64,000 nt of DNA from Citrus sinensis (taxonomy: Eukaryota > Streptophyta > Magnoliopsida > Sapindales > Rutaceae). The translations under genes and the position numbers were made by a program. Location: assembly GCF_022201045.2 (NCBI RefSeq), contig NC_068564.1, forward strand, positions 2,790,001 through 2,854,000, in the 5' to 3' direction. Positions 11,650-24,643 of this stretch are shown one piece after another. The notes beneath the pieces were generated by a model, which saw only the letters and a list, made by a program, of their open reading frames with translations, was not told the origin of the DNA and ran no database searches. The stretch's first letter is position 1. Each line of letters starts with the position of its first letter.

Positions 11650-13265
11650 ATGGATGATGCATCATCTTTGGATATCTCTTTGTCAGAAGATGTCCTCCAG
11701 CCATTACTAACCACATCAAACTCATCTTCATTGAAAGATGCCCTCGAAATTCTTATAGAATCTTCTAAAACTACTGTTGGCCGCTCTGATCTTGCTTCCA
11801 AGAATATTCTTCCTGAAGTCCTACAACTTACTCAATCTATCCCTCACTCTTCTGGATGCCATTATCTTTTACTATCATTGAAGCTCCTCAGAAATCTCTG
11901 TGCTGGAGAAATTACCAATCAGAAATCTTTTATTGAGCAAACTGGAGTTGGGATTGTTCTGAGAGTTTTGAGGTCGCCAGGAGTGAACTTGGATAAAGAT
12001 TATGGAATCATTCGTATAGCATTGCAGGTTTTGGCAAATGTTTCATTGGCCGGAGAAACACATCAGCATGCTATTTGGTGTCAATTCTTTCCAGATGAAT
12101 TTGCCACACTTGCAGGAGTAAGATGTCAGGAGACTTGTGATCCATTGTGTATGGTTATTTATACGTGTTGTGATGGAAGCTCTGGATTGTTCAAGGAGCT
12201 TTGTGGAGATAAAGGGTTGGCTATCATGGCAGAAATTGTGTGCACTGCTGCTTCAGGTAGCATTTTAAAGTGTTACCTTCTTTGTTTCAATCCACATTGT
12301 TTTGACTGTTGTTTTTGTAGAACATATCAATAGAGTAAGTACTGAATTCCCACAATTTCTTTTTTCTTGTCTGTCTAGTTGGTTTCAAAGAAGATTGGTT
12401 CAAGTTTCTTGTTTCAAGAACATGTGTAGAGGAAATACACTTCCCTCAACTGTTCTTCAAATTGAGCCAAGTAGGTGCATCTAGAAACTGTGAAGATTCT
12501 AACTCAAGAGAAGGCACTTTTTCATCAGAGCAAGCTTTTCTTTTAGAAATTGTATCGGAGATAGTGAATGAGCGAATTGAAGAGATCATTGTTCCCAATG
12601 ACTTTGCCCTGAGTGTTCTGGGAATTTTTACAAAATCCATCGGGCTTGTTGATTTTTATGCAAGGGGCACACCCAGTCTTCCCACATCATCTTCAGCGAT
12701 CAATGTTCTTGGGTACTCACTTTCCATTTTGCGGAATATCTGTGCACGGGAGGATCCAGCAGGTTCTAGTTCTGTGAATCGTGCTGATCTTGTTGATTCA
12801 CTACAATCCCATGGACTCATTGAAATGTTTTTATCTTTGCTTCGTGACCTTGAGCCTCCTGCAATAATCCGGAAAGCCATGAGACAGGGTGAGAACCAAG
12901 AAGGGACTAGCGCAAAGTCAGCCAAGACCTGTCCATACATAGGATTTCGAAGAGACCTGGTCGCAGTTATTGGTAACTGTGCATACCGAAGGAAGCATAT
13001 ACAAGATGAAATTAGAGAGAGAGATGGGATTCTACTGCTATTGCAGCAGTGTGTTACTGATGAAGATAACCCATTTTCAAGGGAGTGGGGCATTTGGTGT
13101 GTTAGGAACTTATTGGAAGGGAATGCAGAAAACCAAAAGGTGGTAGCCGATTTGGAGCTTCAAGGTTCTATTAATGTACCCGAACTCACCGATCTTGGTC
13201 TCAAAGTAGAGGTAGATAAAAACACTCGGCGAGCAAAGCTTGTAAATGTCCCATCAAAAGCCTGA
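11650..13265 (+). CDS. Ataxin-10 homologue, two exons
   Basis: Exon 1 is 11650-12256 and exon 2 is 12379-13265, joined by a 122-bp GT-AG intron in phase 1 to give 497 residues. The protein is an all-helical armadillo-like repeat protein. Helical repeats appear as LLLSLKLLRNLCAGE, IIRIALQVLANVSLAGE and VLGYSLSILRNICARE. The last ~100 residues (from about 394) match the conserved ataxin-10 C-terminal domain: LVAVIGNCAYRRKHIQDEI, then REWGIWCVRNLLEGNAENQ. Plant members have about this length. The human protein is linked to neuronal survival and ciliary/cytokinesis functions; the plant role is poorly known. The start codon follows an upstream stop and gives a normal N-terminus. It lies about 400 bp upstream of, and on the same strand as, the ABC transporter gene. 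Confidence 0.92.
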
Positions 13266-13679
13266 AGACTTTTAAGTTTTGTCTATAGCGTGATCTTGTG
13301 TGTAACGTTGCTCTATTATCTACTGTACAGAGTAACCTATTTGTAAACAATTTTGGATTAAAATCACTTAATTTTTCGAGTTGTGAAGCAAGCGAAGACA
13401 TTGTGGGATTTTGTGTCACAGCAACGTGCTCATGTTATGTGAGTTCCCACGACGTCGTTTCCTACAGACATGCCTAGTTCGGTCAGCACTCGCCACTCGG
13501 CACGATTTGGCTTGGGCGGAATATTTTTATATTTTACAACGTTACCGTTAGCGAATCCAAAAACTCTGGACACGACTTCCTCATCGCTTCACGTCTTCGC
13601 TTTGAGCACATATCCCTCTTCTCTCTCTGCACGTGGCGTATTTTCCACTTTAGAGTACTCATCACTCATCCTGTCATCC
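13266..13679 (+). other. Short intergenic spacer between the ataxin-10 and ABC transporter genes
   Basis: The first part is the 3'UTR of the ataxin-10 gene and the second part the promoter/5'UTR of the ABC gene. An ACGACGTCGTTT palindrome-like motif lies at 13449-13460, about 230 bp before the ABC gene's start. The same 12-mer is at the very start of the window (2-13). The frame is open from 13470 into the ABC coding region, but the extension is not plastid-transit-like and I prefer the ATG at 13680. Confidence 0.5.
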
Positions 13680-16600
13680 ATGGCCACCGCCATGGCAACT
13701 CTCCCTCTCTTCATGCGCCTCCCAACTCCACGCCGCCGCGCGCTCACCAAACACACACTTCCCCTCACTTCTCCCCTCCGCCGATCACTTGCTTTCCCGC
13801 CACTTCTACGGGCGAAATTCAACTCCGAAGGCACCATCACTTGTGCTTACGTCAGCGGACCAGCTTCTGACCCGATTGTCAGCGAGCCCGACCCGAGGAT
13901 AAACGATTCGGTTTCTCCGAGCGAGAAAGTTCATTCTCCGCCGAATTTGATTACTTGGGGGCTGCTGTGGAGTCTGTTTCTTAAGCACAAGCTGAGGCTT
14001 GGTCTCTCAGTTTTGACTCTCATTGGGTGCACCACGTGTACTCTCTCTATGCCCATATTCTCTGGTACGACTCGTCTTTTTCGCTGCGCTGTAAAGCCAA
14101 TAGTTGTTCTAACAAATTTTTAAATAAATAATAGAAAAAAATTTAGAGCTTTTGGATAAAGAACTTCTATTCATTTTCTAATTATTCTGGCTCTGCTTGA
14201 TTTTGAAACGCTGCAGTTAAAGTGTTTTAACTTCTAGTTGGCTGCTAAATGATTAAACTGATTTTTAAAATTGTATTTGGACCAGTTTTTTAAAATTGTC
14301 TGTGATTTAAGTGTTTTGGCTTTAAATTCCTAGATATTATTAAATGGAATCATTAACCAAACAATTTGGTTATACCTTGTTGAGTTGAAGGCGTGCAACT
14401 GTTAGAATCAGATCCTAATGCCTATGTTTTGATGAATTTTTCTGCGAAGTATCTGACAATATCTGGTTGGTTCTTTGTAGGGAGGTTTTTTGAAGTGCTA
14501 ATAGGTGCCAGGCCTGAACCACTTTGGAAGCTACTTAGTAAGGTCGGACTGCTGTATGCTCTGGAGCCGATCTTCACTGTCATTTTTGTTATGAATATGA
14601 ATACTGTATGGGAAAAAGTGATGTCGATTGTCAAAGCTCAGATTTTTAGAAGGGTATTGATTCAGAAGGTAAAATTCTTGTTATGTTTATCAAGTTTGCT
14701 TGCTTGAAGTTTTATTTTAAAGTGCATAGTTTATTGATATGCTTTTTGATCAGTCAATCCTTTTTTTTTTTTGGGTTGTTCTTATGCAGGCGGAGTTCTT
14801 TGACCGGTACAAGGTTTGTGGCTGTGTTTAATTGATTCTTTTGACAAGAGGTGGTTCTATGTGTGTTGGGATATTCTGGTTCTGGGTTTAAATCATGCAG
14901 TGAAGCCACTGGTGCAAAATATTATCCTGCTTATGCGCGTATTTAATATTTGCCAGCTTGAGTGACATACTTCAAATTTACTATGATATTCCTGAAGGTT
15001 TTCTTGATTATATTGTGCTCTATATTTGCTGCTTTTGCTAATAACTCTAGGTGTTCTTGCCTTGTCTTGCGTGATTTGTTCTTAACTTCGTTTGTTTAAA
15101 TAAAGAATGCCATCAAAGTTATATTTCTCTCTAATTCTAGACCTAGGTCAGGACTATGAGCAAATGCAACCTTGTGTAAATATGGAGTAAATCATTAATC
15201 AGCAATGTCTATAACTTAGGATGCAATGCTGATTGACACCCAAACTTTTGGTGCTACCTACTTTCTCTTAGCATTGAAAAATTTATTTCTCGTTTGCCTT
15301 TTCTTATCTTGTTGTTCCATTTTAATGTTTGATTTCTTGGCGAGGGGATATTCTCTCTTGAAGTATATTATTATTTGATTAAAGCTGTGTTTTCTGCTTA
15401 TAGGTCGGTGAACTCAGCGGTTTATTGACATCTGACTTGGGTTCACTTAAAGCTCTTGTCAGTGAGAACATTTCAAGAGATCGTGGATTTAGGGCACTTT
15501 CTGAGGCAAGCCACTCTATACTAAGCGAAAGTGAGCTTTTCACTGCCGACAATTAATTATTTAGTTAGTTATTTTCATCCCAGATGGATTCACTTATCTT
15601 TCTCATCTAAAGTAGCATAATTGTCCCAAGCCTCAGTGTTAGTTTAGAACCAGTACTTCAAAATACACTTTAATTATATACGGCGGGTTGCTAGTAAATG
15701 CTCTCTATCTTATCACCTATAATAGAATTACATTTCTGATTTGGCATATTGTTATCTTCTGTCTTTACATAGGTCTTTACATCTTCAGTATTCTCTTGTC
15801 TTGTAGGTGATTGGGACAATATGTATACTTTTCAATATAGCTCCGCAGCTTGCCCCAATTCTGGGCGTACTGGTGCTTACTGTGTCTGTTTTAGTTGGTA
15901 AATAATCTCTCCTTCTAATTTTCAGTTTAGTTATTGCAGTTCTTTCATGTTCAAAGTTTGTATTATTATTCTCTATCAAGTCTATAAGAATATGCTTTTC
16001 ATTTTCCTCTAGCTGAGTTTCTTTTAATTTTAATTGTAAATCTTTGCATTAGCATCACATGTGCTTGGATGTAGCTTCACAAAGATTCAAGTCGTACTTC
16101 CAAAATTTTATCTTATCTAGAGTTACTCTTGTCAGTATTGACTAGGCTTAGGACAGCTTTTCTTAATCATGTTACTATTGCGCAGTGTTTAACTATTGAC
16201 TATATGTATCTATTACAATAAATAGACAATCAAGTGTAAGTCTAAAAGCTGTACTCCATACTTACCGTAGTTTAATTTGGGCAATCCATGCTATGTCTTT
16301 GCTTGTTTCATCTTCTGTTGGTGCTGACTATTATAATAATTATTAATTATCTCAAGCTGTATACAAGCGGTCGACTGTGCCTGTCTTTAAAGCTCATGGA
16401 TTGGCCCAAGCATCTATAGCTGATTGTGTGACGGAAACTTTCTCTGCAATTCGAACTGTATGTATTTATATGCTCTTAACTAGTATCTATGTCATTGTGA
16501 ATTTTTATTAAGGATTTGTTTAATAACTAGATAGTACAGATGTTAATATTGGACGTGCAAGGTCTGAATTTTACATTTAGAGGCGGTGTGATGAAGGCTT

Positions 16601-19600
16601 GGACGTACACTGGTAATTTATATTGTCATTTCTTTTTTTAACAGGTGAGATCATTTGGTGGTGAAAAGCGGCAAATGCTAATGTTTGGTAGGCAGGTAAG
16701 TTATACATGCATAAATTCACAAAATCCATTTTTTAATATAAATAGCTGCTGTTATAGAGATTTAAAAGCTTCTTTAATGCCCTTTGTGTTATTTCATTGA
16801 GTTTGCAGGTTCTTGCTTATCAGCAAAGTGGCATAAAGCTGGGGACTTTCAAATCTTTAAACGAATCTCTGACTAGAATTGCAATTTATATTTCTCTGTT
16901 GGCATTATATTGCCTTGGAGGAAGCAAAGTGAAGGCCGTAAGTACTTCAGCTTGTAAAACCTTTTCTCTTGGTCATTTTCATTTTTAATGCTAATGCAAA
17001 ATCCTTCTGATCCCTTACCTCGCATTCTCATGCTTAGTTTCATGGTTATGACTATATAAGCTGTAACTAAGGTTAGAACTTAATCAAACTTCAAAGAACA
17101 TTAATTAATCATATTAGTTTTGGCTATGTGCTTAGTTCAGGTAGATTATAAAAAGGTACAAGGTGTTCATATATACCCTGGTTTGTGTGCTTGGTTCATG
17201 GTTTCCTTTGTTAGAGGATATGTCATGATCCCCAGATTCATGAATTTCCTTGAAGCCACACAGTTATCGTATAGCTTCACAATTTAGTTTTTTTAGGATG
17301 CATGCTTCAATATGACAGCAATTGAAACCACTTTGCAATCCAACCTGGATAAAGCATGAAATAGATTTACGCTGTTGGCAAATTTTCAATTATCAGATTG
17401 TGGGGGTCACCCATCACACTCTTGATGTTTGTTTGACAACTATGGCCTCACTGTTTATGTGAGTTTGGAGTTGTTACTTAAATTCCTCTCCCCCCCTTTG
17501 TTGTGAGATTACACATCTGTTTCTTGCAGGGTGAACTATCTGTCGGAATCGTGGCTTCTTTTATTGGATACACGTTTACCCTAACTTTTGCTGTAAGTCC
17601 TTCATATGCACTCTCCACATCCTTGTGCTGCTTTTACCGTTCAGTATATGTTACCTGATGTAATATGCCTACTAGGTCCAAGGTCTGGTTAACACATTTG
17701 GAGATCTACGTGGAACTTTCGCTGCTGTTGAGAGAATTAATTCCATATTATCTACAACAGAAATTGATGATGCACTTGCTAATGGTTTAGAAAGAGATAT
17801 CCAGCAAAAGCATGTTGAAGATGAAAATATCAAATTGTTCTTATTTGATGGTTCAAATGGGAAACATCAGCATTTAAATATGCATTACATGTCACATCTG
17901 AAATCAGCCAACAGTGTGTGTAGCTTTGCTTGGTCTGGAGATATTTGCCTTGAAGGTATATTTTGATGCAGTTCTGCATTGGTTCTTAGATGCATGTTGA
18001 TGTTTGTGTCAAGTTTTCTGCATTGATTTTAGTGATAAGAAATCACATAGATCCATGTCTTCTTACAATCTTTCTATACGAGTAGCTTGGCTCTTGTGGG
18101 ATAGAATAGAATTTCTGGTGCAATTTGCTTGACAGAGTTCTGTAGCAAGAAGTAAAATTTATCTAAATGAGCCCAAATTTTTGTAGCAAGTCTGAAATTA
18201 GCCCCCCCCCCCCCCCACCCAACAAAAAAAACAACTGGCAAATGACGACTCAACTTTGGGAATACACAATTCATTACATGCTGTTTTGGTTTGCCATGTC
18301 TGATCTGCTTTCAAACCACAAGGATACAGACATGAACCACTTTGTTTTATTTGCAAAATATCATTTTCTAATCTTTCCATTGTTCAATGTAGTTGGTGAT
18401 GCCAATATGATTGTGTAATTCTGTGACAGTGCTAACTGTACGATTGTTGTCTCGTTAATTTTTCCTAGAATGAATCTTCTCAACTTTGTTCTGCAGATGT
18501 GTACTTCTCTTATCCTTTAAGACCAGATGTGGTAATCCTAAATGGTCTTAATTTGACGCTAAAATCTGGGTCTGTGACTGCTCTAGTGGGCTCAAGTGGA
18601 GCTGGCAAAAGTACTATAGTACAGCTATTGGCTCGTTTCTATGAGGTTTTGCAACTCTTTTTTTCTTTTTTTTTAAAGTATGCTTTATTTTCCGCACAAT
18701 AAAATGTGAGAGTATGTGTGCTAACTGATTTTTGCATGCTTGCAGCCAACAGGAGGTCGTATAACAGTTGGCGGAGAGGATCTCCGAACGTTTGACAAGA
18801 GTGAATGGGCACGTGTCGTCTCCATAGTAAATCAAGTAAATAATTGAATCTTCAAATGAACAATATAATCATTCAATTTGCTAATGCATTATGATCATGT
18901 AGTATATCAGATGACCCTATTCAGGAGCTATCTCATATTTTCTGACTATTTTATGCTTATTTATTTATTTATTTAATTAGACTGAGCTTTACAGAAATAT
19001 ATCTTTACAGAAGTATATATGCCAATCTATCTTAGCTTGTGGAGCACAGCTTAAATCAGGCTTGTTTAGTGGATTGGTCTTAAATTCAAGTTCTACTTTG
19101 GTTGCATTTGGCATGATGCCTTTGGTTAATTGAAATGGTCTAATGTTGATGTCTAGGGATGCTCAATTTTTTAACCTCTGATGTCAAACTAAACTAATCA
19201 GAACCAAGATGCACATGTTCTGAGACTCTGTTCTTCATTTACTTCACTAGAACGTTATGTCGTTCTTTTCTCAAAGTTGGATAATAAATGATACAGGAAC
19301 CTGTCCTTTTTTCGGTGTCTGTTGGAGAAAATATTGCATATGGGCTTCCAGATGAAAATGTATCAAAGGATGACATCATAAAGGCAGCCAAAGCTGCAAA
19401 TGCTCATGATTTTATAATTTCTCTTCCACAGGTTTGGTTGTCTAAATCTCACTTTGTTTTACTTCAGCCACTTCTTATCCTTATGTCTTATAAACTTTGT
19501 TTGGTTTAAAAGGGTTATGACACTCTAGTTGGTGAGCGTGGAGGTCTACTGAGTGGAGGACAGAGGCAGGTAATGTAATAGGTTTCTAGAGAGATAGAGA

Positions 19601-20292
19601 GAATGTGTTTGTGACAGCTGATTGACTCGTTTATTTTTTATATTCAGAGAATAGCAATTGCCAGAGCTTTGCTCAAAAATGCCCCAATTTTGATTCTCGA
19701 TGAGGTAAGTTTTAGTTCACAAGCTTGGTTCCCGTTCAGCCTGATTGAACACGTGAAGTTGCAAATGTTTAAAGGCTTAGTCATTTGTTTTCATGAAGGC
19801 TTTCTTGATTGTAGTGTGAGATTTTTTTGATCTATTTTTTTGGATTGTGATAAGGTGCTTGCAGTCACGCACTTATTGTGCGCGAGTGTGGGCATGTCAA
19901 GCTCCCATTGGGGCCTGTGGAGCCTAATGGGAGCTTGACATGTGCACAGTCGGACTCTATAAGGTGCACGACTTAACGCATGTGATCAGCGCCCATATTT
20001 TGTTTTAAGTCTGCCCTAAATGTTCCTAATTGTAACATGATGTTCTCTGCAACAGGCCACTAGTGCGCTCGATGCAGTTAGTGAGCGCTTGGTCCAGGAT
20101 GCCCTGAATCATCTGATGAAGGGCAGGACAACATTAGTGATTGCTCATAGATTAAGCACAGTTCAGAATGCGCATCAAATTGCACTTTGTTCTGATGGTA
20201 GGATTGCAGAACTAGGAACCCATTTCGAGTTGCTGGCTAGGAAGGGCCAATATGCTTCATTGGTCTGCACTCAAAGGCTGGCATTTGAGTAA
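13680..20292 (+). CDS. ABCB26: Half-size ABC transporter, ABCB26-like, probably plastid; 16 exons
   Basis: Exons: 13680-14064, 14481-14668, 14790-14813, 15404-15505, 15807-15897, 16357-16457, 16645-16695, 16809-16937, 17530-17592, 17676-17955, 18497-18645, 18746-18835, 19297-19431, 19513-19569, 19648-19704 and 20056-20292. They join in frame to 712 residues, close to the ~700 of Arabidopsis ABCB26. The Ser/Arg-rich N-terminus looks like a chloroplast transit peptide. A membrane domain spans about 105-400. The ATPase domain has Walker [10 protein letters not shown] at about 503-511, a Q-loop (VNQEPVLFS), signature LSGGQ at about 609-613, Walker B ILILDE at about 629-634 and the H-loop His at about 665. 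It is a B-subfamily half transporter that should dimerise; its substrate is unknown. Exon 3 is only 24 nt, and the intron after exon 4 appears to start with GC (GAG|GCAAGC). Confidence 0.94.
19893..19942. repeat. 17-bp perfect hairpin in intron 15 of the ABC transporter gene
   Basis: CATGTCAAGCTCCCATT at 19893-19909 is exactly complementary to 19926-19942, with a 16-nt loop. The flanking sequence also shows partial complementarity. It lies inside an intron and could be a small MITE remnant. Confidence 0.7.
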
Positions 20293-21208
20293 CTGTAAAT
20301 TTGATATATTAATCACTAGAAGAAAGCAAAGCATTGCTACAAATTGCTGATTGTCTACACAGATTTTTACCGATGTGAGTTGTAGAATTGAACTCCACCT
20401 CTCATCATTATATATTCTCCCTCAAGGTGATATTTGTCCTAACTGGAGTATTTTTTTCCCCTTTGCAGGCCAATTCGATCACATCATTTGTCAAAGCAGA
20501 GCAGTACATGATGATTATGAAAAGAGAGTTGGTTAGTTCCAATCGAGCAGAAGCCACAGCACTTCTGCCCTTTTCTTTATGTTGGTTGTAATTAGGGGCG
20601 GAGGTGTTAAATAATACTTTGGTTCCAATGTTGTTAATTATTGCAAATCAACAGTATTAGAATATCAAAATAATGATAATCAATACAGTGGAGATGTCTC
20701 ACTCTACTGATCAACAGTACTAGAATGTCTAAAATAATTTTAATGAATATGGTGACTGTTATTAGCTGGTGAATTCCTGTTCTAAGTTTCCATCTTTTAA
20801 TCAATCAATGTTTTTGCGAAAAAATTCTATCAAATTAAGCGGCATTCACTGCATACACCTATTCTACTAAATCTTTTACTGGTTTTGTGGTACATGACCT
20901 CCTAGCCTAGATGAATTTAGTTCATCAGTTTATCCGCAGGTTCTTCCATACTTTTTCATTCATGTACACAGCTCATTTGCAGGTGAAGTTTTGAGTTAAA
21001 TTTTGATTTGTGCTCCGAGTCAAATCTGAGTGACTTCATGTTTATTGAACTAAACTTGAACAGTCTATTGGCATATGGTTCAAAAACGCTAAATAATTTT
21101 TATTTCTGTTTATCTGCTCGCTTTCTTTGATCCTTTTCTGGTTGAATCTATATCTATTTGTGGGCACTATGATGACTGTGAAATAAATGGAACATCTGCA
21201 GCTTGATT
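20293..21208. other. Region between the convergent ABC transporter and unknown-protein genes
   Basis: The left part is probably 3'UTR of the ABC gene. An acceptor-like TTTGCAG near 20463-20469 could mark a 3'UTR intron. The right part is probably the 3'UTR of the minus-strand gene ending at 21209. No coding gene is supported. Confidence 0.4.
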
Positions 21209-22025
21209 TCAAAGTGTTGACAGGGAGATTACTGCATTCAGGTTAGCAAGGCATTCAGTTGGGAGGGCAAGGAAAGTATTCATGAACAAATCATCAATTG
21301 GATCCACTATTGCCACTCCAACCAATCTGCACTTCCCTTCTTTATCCAGCCTCTCCCCTCTTCCGCTTCTAATTTCTCCCTTTGATTCCTCTGATGACAA
21401 CACTGTCTTCACCAGCAGCGGTGGTGCTCTGTATATGCTTCCCACAGAGAACAAGAACTTCGCCGTGAATTCAAGATCAACCTACAAAAGAAATCACATG
21501 AAAAATTACCAGATATATCAGACTGTAACACTTAAGTACACAACCTGTAACAGCTTAAGTGAGCTATGGAGCTTTTACCCGGCCGGATTCTTGATCAATG
21601 CTTCCTTGAAAGAGTTCAGGTACGATATCAATCTTTAGGAATGGAGGCATAGGCAATCCCAAGAACGTGGTCGTTGCACTTGTCAAAGGTGGAATATAAA
21701 GAGTTTCCAGGTCAAAAGAAACCGAAATTTCATCACCATTGGTGTTCTTTCTAGTACCAGTCCCCGTTCCTTTTCCCCCTTCTGCATTGTATTCAAAGTC
21801 AGGATATCTTGAGATGCCAAGCTTGCATGCTTTCATAGTCTTGAAATTAACCGTACACACATTTGGTAACCGATCAGTTTGCTGAGTTGTGATTATACTG
21901 GAAACGGGGTCTTGTTGGCTAGGATTGTAAGAAGAGAGAGCAAATTTTTTGATTCTCTGACTCGGTTTTGTTGATGCGAATCGGCATAGAATTGGAGGAT
22001 TCGAGGAGTTTATTTTACAACCCAT
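21209..22025 (-). CDS. Conserved plant protein of unknown function, two exons
   Basis: Exons on the minus strand are 22025-21579 and 21481-21209, joined by a 97-bp GT-AG intron in phase 0 to give 239 residues. I recognise no named domain. The N-terminus (MGCKINSSNPPILCRFASTK) is rich in Ser, Arg and Lys and poor in acidic residues, so a plastid transit peptide is possible. The C-terminal half looks like a conserved beta-rich domain: PPFLKIDIVPELFQGSID, VDLEFTAKF, KTVLSSEESKGEIRSGRGE, and CRLVGVAIVDPIDDLFMNTF, then LPTECLANLNAVI. The regular exon structure and coherent domain argue for a real gene. It faces the ABC transporter gene tail to tail. Function is not assigned. Confidence 0.78.
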
Positions 22026-24433
22026 TTGCAGAGAAGCCCTGCTTTGAGTTGAGGAAATATTAGAGACGTAATTAGAATACTTCTATAGCACGATTATGGT
22101 GCAGTGCCTGTGAGTGATATGACCAGGAGCACAAGTTCTATGAAACATGAGGCTGGTTTGTATTAAGAGAATGGACCTTATCTTTCAGTAGAAAATCTTT
22201 GTTTGATGGTGACACATGTGAGGATTGAAATTATCAGTGGTCCTGATTGTTTCCGGAAATCAAAATGGAAAAACCACTGATGGGTAGGTTCTGAAGAATC
22301 TGCGGGGATATGCCATGATTAAGTGGTTAATATCCACGAGCATGACACCTTATCCTTTTTTTTTTTTTTGCCTCTCATTTTTTCTCTCGCAAACGTGAAG
22401 AAATGATCATGAGGGTCTAAAATGCCCAGTGTAAAAACGGATTTTACCTCCATCCCTTTTTCAGTTTTCATTCATCTATCATCCCGGATGATTCATCCGT
22501 CCCTTGGCATTAGCTGCTAATCATCTGATTTGTAGTCAATAATTACTCTATACTTACCAAATAATGACCCACCATTTTAAAAACGAGAAATGATACTGTC
22601 ATTAATTCGAGTATGTATCAATAATTTTTGTATAGACTAATGTGACCTAATATAATTAGTGCAATGAAAATTTTACATGAATTTATATATATAGTAGTTT
22701 TCAGGTCCGGAATCTTAAAGTGTGGAAAAAATCCGTAAAAACTTTAAAACTGCATAATTTTAAAAGTTTAAAACTTAAAATGCTTAAACATCATGGTTTA
22801 TACGTTTTTCCATACAATCGCACACTTTAAAATTTCGGATTGAAATATTTATATTTATATATATATATATATATATAATTTTTATCAACTTGGCTGTCCA
22901 AATGATTTTCTATTAATCTCATTTAATTAACCATCTGTATTCGAATATTGAGTATATAAAAATAAAAATTAATTTTAAGTAATACCTACTTCTCCACCTT
23001 TTATCAGATTATTAAACCGAGAGGCAAGAGGAGGCCCGAGCAGTCAACTTGGAAGAGCAGCAATACTTTTTGCCTCTCTAAGTGGGGGTACCCATTACTT
23101 ATCCGAGCATTGATTGAGTTTCTTAACTTTGTTGGACAATTGAACCGAGCCTTCATATTAGCGGACACAAAATTATTTATGTATGCCGTGTCCTCATTTG
23201 TAGCCAGTTGTAAGGTCATTATACTTGCAGATTTAAAGAAGGTTACTTGGTATGTTTCGAGAGCATGGAATAAAAGCTTAGCTTCCTATGTTTTAAAATA
23301 TTTTTATATTAATTTAAATTACTTAATATTATGTATATAATTTATTTATACTGATAAATAATTCATATACATAATTTACGTGCTGAAATTATAAGCGTTG
23401 TATTATTGGATTTCCATATAAGTTTCGGACATATCCTTTATAAGATGAAGTTATAAATGACAAAACAAACAATTTTTACTCCAAAAGTAAATTTTTTTTT
23501 TTGTCATTTATACAGTTAAATTTTGGGACATGCCATCTATATGATAAATTTATTAGTGATAGTCATGCACCATTCACTTTGGAGCAAATATTTTACTGTA
23601 TTTCACCTATGTTTGAATGTAAAAAAGTCATGTCATACATGGTCTAAAGTATTTTGTCCTATAAAATTATAAACGAAATGTCACATAAGAAAACCTAAAG
23701 ATTTATTCTCTCTACCAATTTATGGCTAGTTTAGTAATATTATACCTTTTAAAATAATTGTTTGGCTGTATCATATAAATAATAAACTATGAAGAGAATT
23801 AATTAAATGTTTAGTAATATTTAAAAGCACTGTGAAAATTTTAAAAGTAACCACATGTGTTTTGTAAATTTTATTGTTAAAGTGTTGTAAAAATCTAAAT
23901 GACTGAATTAGACATAATATTGATTAAAATTTATTTGCACATTTAAATATGTATATAAAATACTTCTTATTGTATATACGTAATAATTAATAACTAAAAT
24001 AATTATTTTATAGTATTGATTTTATCTCCTACTTAATAAAGATATTTAAATTATATATATATGAATTTACATAATATATGTGTGTGTGTGTTATGAAAAT
24101 ATATTAAAAATATAAAATTGATTCTCTAAATCAAAATTTAAAATTACTTTTTCTCTACTTTTCAAAATGTACTGTAAGTTGAAGTTATTTTATTAAATGT
24201 AATTTCTAAAAACATTTACCAACACCAAATTAACTTTTGAATTTTTCAATATTACTTTTAAGCTTGTAAAAATAATCTGATCCTTAATATAAATTAACAA
24301 ACCACTTATTAGTTGAATAATGAGTTACCTATCACTTCATTTTTATCTCCTTTTAACAATTTCACTTCACCCTTGACAAAAAAAAATCCCTTTTTTCCAT
24401 ATGTGTCAAAGCTATTTAAAAAATGGAGCTCCC

Positions 24434-24537
24434 AACGTTACAATTAACGTAACGTACGCCCACACACAACAACAGTACCAATTGGTGGGACCCACCATTG
24501 TTGCTGTGTGTGAACGTACGTTACGTTAATTGTAATG
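24434..24537. mobile_element. Palindromic mini-element (probable MITE)
   Basis: AACGTTACAATTAACGTAAC near the left end pairs with GTTACGTTAATTGTAATGT at the right end, and homology continues through ACACACAACAACAGTACCA / TTGCTGTGTGTG to a CCACCATTG-type centre. The whole ~104 bp can fold on itself. Terminal borders and a target duplication are not clear, so classification as a MITE is inference. Confidence 0.55.
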
Positions 24538-24615
24538 TAGCACTGACCTTAAAAAATAGCAACTTTTATTTGTTAGAATAAAAACATAGAAGACACAAAG
24601 CCACCTATTTAATGA

Positions 24616-24643
24616 TAATAATAATAATAATAATAATAATAAT
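24616..24643 (+). repeat. (AAT)n microsatellite
   Basis: About nine ATA/AAT units in a row. Confidence 0.85.

Noticed and set aside
13470..13679. N-terminal extension of the ABC transporter frame
   Set aside because: The extension does not look like a transit peptide, and the ATG at 13680 starts an ordinary Ser/Arg-rich plastid leader.
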